Origin: Ficedula albicollis
Lineage: Eukaryota > Chordata > Aves > Passeriformes > Muscicapidae
Reading direction: 5' to 3'
Assembly (NCBI RefSeq): GCF_000247815.1
Contig: NC_021677.1
Span: 57,107,769 to 57,171,768, forward strand
Length of the DNA stretch: 64,000 nucleotides
Shown here piece after piece: positions 59,772 through 64,000 of the stretch (its first letter is position 1; each line of letters starts with the position of its first letter). The notes under the pieces were generated by a model. It made no database searches, was not told where the DNA came from, and was given only the letters and a program-made list of their open reading frames with translations. Both the position numbers and the translations under genes were made by a program.

Positions 59772-62700
59772 CTGGACAACAAGAAACAGAATGTTCAAGT
59801 AGCAGCAGCAGCATTCTGTGCACAAGATCCAGTAATGAAGACTTGGATGGCAACAGCTCCCTGAACACCAACAGACCAGAGAATGTTGGTCATGGACTGT
59901 TTTGAAGCACCCCATGAGAACCAGGAACTCTTGGCTCAGTAGACAGATACGAAGTTTTTGCTTTTTATGATAGAATTAAGTATGGTTTCTGCAGCTGCAA
60001 GTAACTGAGCCTAAGATTTGGCAAAGTGCTTGGCTATGCAGCTGACCAGCTCACTGTTGGAGGAATGCTCACGGACTTTGCTGTGATGAGACAATTACTT
60101 CTGGCAGTTTTCTGGGTACTAAAGTGTAGATACAAATTTTAATACAACTTTGCCAGCTGTAAAGTCTTAGTTGATTACAAGGCTTTGAGAATCTAGAACT
60201 AGACATGTTAAGTAATTAGGAACAATTACTGTTGAGAAGATATTTTAAACAGTTTGGGGTTTGTTTTGTTTTTTGTAAACTGGGATAAAGCAGAGATGAA
60301 GAAGTCAGTTCTGACTGGAACATGCTCAGAAGGGCTGTGCAGGGGCAGAACTGAAGCTCACAAAGCAGCTGCCAGCCCTAGTGCCTCAGGGCAGCCCTCT
60401 GCACTTGTCCCACTGCCGAGTACTCAGCTTCAGGGATGCACAAGGCTGGCAGGAACTACACTTGGCCTGATTTATTCTTGCAGCTGACAGCATTTCCCCT
60501 CCCTTAACTCAGCATTTAGCCCAGCAGCACACACAGGCTGAACACAGACTCTACACGGGTGGACAACTTGTGACCGTGTTTGGTAGTTTGCACCACTGGT
60601 CATTAAGTGCTTTTATAAAAAGGGAGAACTTGAAAGGTCTCATTTTCTATCTGCATCACCCTGCCTCAGTTTTCACAGTCAGTATTGTTATGCCTGTCTC
60701 CATTAGATTACAGATCTCTTTGGCAACCTGGTATTTTCTCCCTGAGCAAGTATTTTGCACGCTAATCAAATTACCTCCCCATCTTCCTTTTGATAATAAG
60801 CTAAGCAGCAAGAAGGCAAAGCTCTGTTGGTCTTCTGAGGTCTTCTCTGCAGTTCTCAGAACTGTTCAGGGAGCTTTTGAAGTCCCAGCCCATTTTCCTT
60901 AGCCATTTTCAAGTGCTAACACCAGTCCTACATGTACTGTACCACTGCAAGTCTTTCATGGGTTATACAGAGGTAAAAATCACTTGAAGTCCCCTCTTTG
61001 TAATGAATTCTAGGGCTGCATTAGCTTTTTATGAGCCACTGCCATCTCAGAGAGAGAATAGGGGGTCCACAGAGAGGGCCCCCATTCCTTGACTCTATAC
61101 TCAGCTGTATAAATATTTTGCTCTCAAGGACATCTCAAGAAAGTATTAGAGGTTCAAAGTGTCCAGAGGGGTTTTCCTGTTCTCAGCTCCCAGTCTCTGG
61201 CCACAAAGAGCAAGAAACTTCCTATTTATTTATGTACCACTGGAGAGTCATGGAGCTTTGCAGATCTCCACCTCCAGATTCTGAGGGCCACAGCAGGAGC
61301 TGAGAGAGTGACATTCAATAGAGTAGGAGGTGCTGAAAATTTGCCTGACTTTGCCATTTCTTGCACCTTCTATTCTGAAATGAACAGTCAAGTTTTCCTC
61401 CTTTCCTATCCACAGGGCAGCCCACAGTGGCTACTCTGCTATCTATTACTTCAAGGCAGTCTGCCTAAACCCCAAATTTCCATGCAGCGCAGAATAATTT
61501 CCATCCAGGCTACTAATTTTCTGTACAAGTGTCTACAATGCTTCATGCACTCAGTTATTTTCAGAGCTGAAGGAATGAACTTTTTCTCATTTATCCTCCT
61601 CCCCTTTAATACCACATGTGCTCAAAAAGAACACAGGCCAATTCACACTATTTACTTACAAGAAAAACTTAGACCACATGGGTACAATCAAACTCCTTGC
61701 AAGATTTCAAATAAAATTAATACCAACCAAACATATTATTTGTTGTTTTTGTGGATCTTTCAAAATTAATGCCATTTAGGATCTAAAAAACCAGAGCTGA
61801 ATAACAGAATTGTTTTCAATTCAGCAGCAGCATCAGAAAAGAAACCAAATCAATCTGAGTCCAGTGATTTATTTCACTTTAAATCTAGACAACCTTTGAA
61901 ATTATATTTCCTTTAAAATCTCACAGTATTTCATGGAGGTACAACAGTTTCAACTTCGAGCCAGAAAGGAAAATTCCAAAACTCAGAAGCTGAGAAAAAA
62001 ATAAAGTGTGATGTGCCTTTGTGATTAACTTCAGATAACAAGAATAAGGCACACATTGGTGATTAATTTCACCTCACATTTATCCTAAAAGCTGCTGCAT
62101 AGAGCTATGTATTTGGTGCATTTTCAACTCACAGTTCAATGGCTGCTGCCAAAAATTTTTTCTGAGGCTAACACATCCCCTGCTGAATGGGTTTAAAATA
62201 GTGATCTGATTCAAAATGCCCCAGATTGCTTCTCCAAAGGACATCCATTCCCTGGGTTTTAGACACCACAGAAGAGTGATCACGTCCCAGCCAGAAGACT
62301 TATTGTTAACTCTGGCAGAATTAACACCATGATTTGCTACATGGCAACGAAAACATTAGGAAATGGGTACAGGAGCAGAAAGGAAAAAGTCCAACTCCAT
62401 AGAAACTAAAGACATCAGAAAAAGAGCCAAAATGTTAGTTTTAATGTCTGAAAACATCTCTCTTGTTTACTCATTAATGCAGTGTACCCTTCTCCAATGC
62501 TTACGAAATAAATAATAAAATAAATCATTGTTTGGACTAAATCTTGGCTTGCAAAAAATGCCATTTATAACAGGAACAGGCATGCTATCTTTCATTCTAT
62601 CCCAAAACACACATTAGTTTTTAGAACATGGATGAGCCAGACTTTAATCAGGATGTGGTTACCTTATTTATGCTGGTTAATCTGGGAACCTTAACTACCT

Positions 62701-63760
62701 TTTATTTTTTAAAGAATTAAAAGAAATAGGCAGCCAATATTTGGATCTAGCTAGCATTTGAAGGAAGAGAGGATCCAACTATTAAATCAGCAAACTTCAT
62801 CAACTGAGTCATGCACCCCTAATGCTTCTGAAACTTTATTATAACAAACATGTTGCCTTGAAGACCTCAGAAAAAGGTTCAGCCTACTAAACAAGAAAAA
62901 GAGCTGCTTGCTCTAATTGCCTCATGCCCTAAGGTAATCAAACTAGAACTCAACATTTGCCCAGAAGAGATTCCCCAGGTAGGATTTCCAGTGGATCCTT
63001 TCATCTTAGTCTTGTTTCTACGGAGGCAAACCTGAATGTGGTTCATTTTGCAGATAGCTCCTCTTTCTGCCAGGCAATTCATATCAAAGCTGCTTCAGGA
63101 TCCTGTTTCCATTGTTGCTAATCTCTTCCCTCTCAGCTGAAATTATGCCAATCATATCAAAGAACAGAAACTAAAAACTCAAGGGCACACTGAAATGAGT
63201 TGTTGGAATTGTTGCAGGCTGAACAGCAAACAGATGGTCAGCAAAACCATGAGAACTGAAGTGGAGGGGAGCCTGATAAATGATTGATAGCACAGCTCAG
63301 CTTTGGAGGTGTCTTATCCAGAGGCATCTGCTCTGTAAGCTTAGGAAGGGTTGCTTTGTTCTGCCCTGATCCACAGGTGTACACAGAGGTCACCTGCAAA
63401 GGGCTTTCACCAGGAATGCAAAGTCACAACAGCAACCAGGTGGGCCAAGGATTTCTCCCTCTACCAAACTGCTCTTCCTACAATTCACTAACTACAAGAG
63501 TTCACCCTTTTCTCAAAATTGAGGGAAAGAGAAATGTGGGACCTGAGGGATACAGCAGGGGCTGCTAATTATTCAAATGTCAGATGGTCTATTTCAGCCT
63601 CCCTCTTCCCCCTGAGAAAAACCCCTATTAAGGAATCTACACGGGACTGTTAAAACACCAACTGTAAATGACAAGGACTCTCCTAATTTAAGATACTTAA
63701 CAGGAAGTGATTCCTGGGATGCACATGAAGTTTTTTCCTCACCCCACAGCTATTACATAC
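59772..63760 (-). other. MTHFD1: MTHFD1 last intron
   Basis: About 4.0 kb, GT-AG, phase 0 (donor gtatgtaat on the minus strand just left of 63761). Moderately AT-rich; no nested gene or recognisable mobile element seen. Confidence 0.85.
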
Positions 63761-63913
63761 CGTCCCAACCAGTGGATACAAGAACCCAGCCCCAACGCTG
63801 GCCCGAATGTCTCGGATTGGCAGAACAAAACCTGTAGGTGCTCCTTTTTGTTCAGGGTCATGAGACAGCGACAAGTGAGTTTTAGCCATGCAGATTGGCA
63901 GGTTTCCAAATCC
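63761..63913 (-). CDS. MTHFD1: MTHFD1, penultimate coding exon
   Basis: A 153-bp, phase-0 exon of 51 codons, bounded by a ttcctag acceptor and an acg|gtatgt donor. It encodes [18 protein letters not shown] at its start and [20 protein letters not shown] near its end, finishing PLVGT. These are highly conserved segments of the 10-formyl-tetrahydrofolate synthetase domain of cytosolic C1-THF synthase, which makes 10-formyl-THF from formate, ATP and THF for purine synthesis. The trifunctional enzyme's dehydrogenase and cyclohydrolase domains lie outside the window. Confidence 0.97.
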
Positions 63914-64000
63914 CTAGGAAGAGAGAAAGAAAAGGAATGACATAAGTGGAAAAAACAGTAATTTTTCCAGTACAAAAATGTAATTGGTCTATTGTGCCAT
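63914..64000 (-). other. MTHFD1: MTHFD1 intron, start of
   Basis: The 3' part of the next upstream intron, up to the window edge; only 87 bp are visible. Confidence 0.7.

Overview
The window is nuclear DNA of a bird. Several truncated copies of the avian CR1 LINE 3' end (4771-5003, 16978-17027, 24868-25088, 39577-39697, 45668-45860) and the conserved vertebrate gene order ZBTB1 - ZBTB25 - AKAP5 - MTHFD1 (human 14q23 neighbourhood) place it. I cannot name the species. There is no bacterial-type operon, CRISPR array or viral gene here.

Layout, left to right. 1-660 is a GC-rich, CpG-dense block that starts in a C homopolymer. 661-19272 is gene-poor, with small tandem duplications, two CR1 fragments and two giant C tracts. 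ZBTB1 (minus) occupies one coding exon at 19273-21408. A noncoding stretch leads to a CpG-dense block at 29530-32060, the likely ZBTB1 promoter region. A second CpG block at 34230-35830 precedes ZBTB25 (plus), whose two coding exons are at 36121-36293 and 37435-38572. 38573-49709 is intergenic, with an orphan CpG block, CR1 fragments and a minisatellite. AKAP5 (minus) is at 49710-53430 with a CpG block upstream at 54880-55930. The right end holds the last two coding exons of MTHFD1 (minus), at 63761-63913 and 59682-59771; the rest of that gene lies beyond the window.

ZBTB1 and ZBTB25 are head-to-head paralogous BTB/zinc-finger transcription factors. AKAP5 is a membrane scaffold that holds PKA, calcineurin and PKC near channels and receptors. 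MTHFD1 is the cytosolic trifunctional C1-tetrahydrofolate synthase. These genes are syntenic but not a functional pathway.

Two things stand out. First, the AKAP5 exon carries a very large tandem array of a hexapeptide (consensus D-A-x-S-V-Q/K, 18-bp unit), absent from human AKAP5 and recalling the independent octapeptide expansion of rodent AKAP150. The array holds a second copy of its own start 907 bp further on, with a +1 frame break at the join. Removing one 907-bp copy restores a single frame of 937 codons, so the assembly may have concatenated two alleles of a coding VNTR. Second, seven C homopolymers of 33 to 1436 bases make up 3,933 bases (6.1% of the window), all with C on the plus strand. 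Three sit inside the presumed promoter CpG blocks. They are either a sequencing/assembly artefact that hides promoters and first exons, or an extreme homopolymer expansion.
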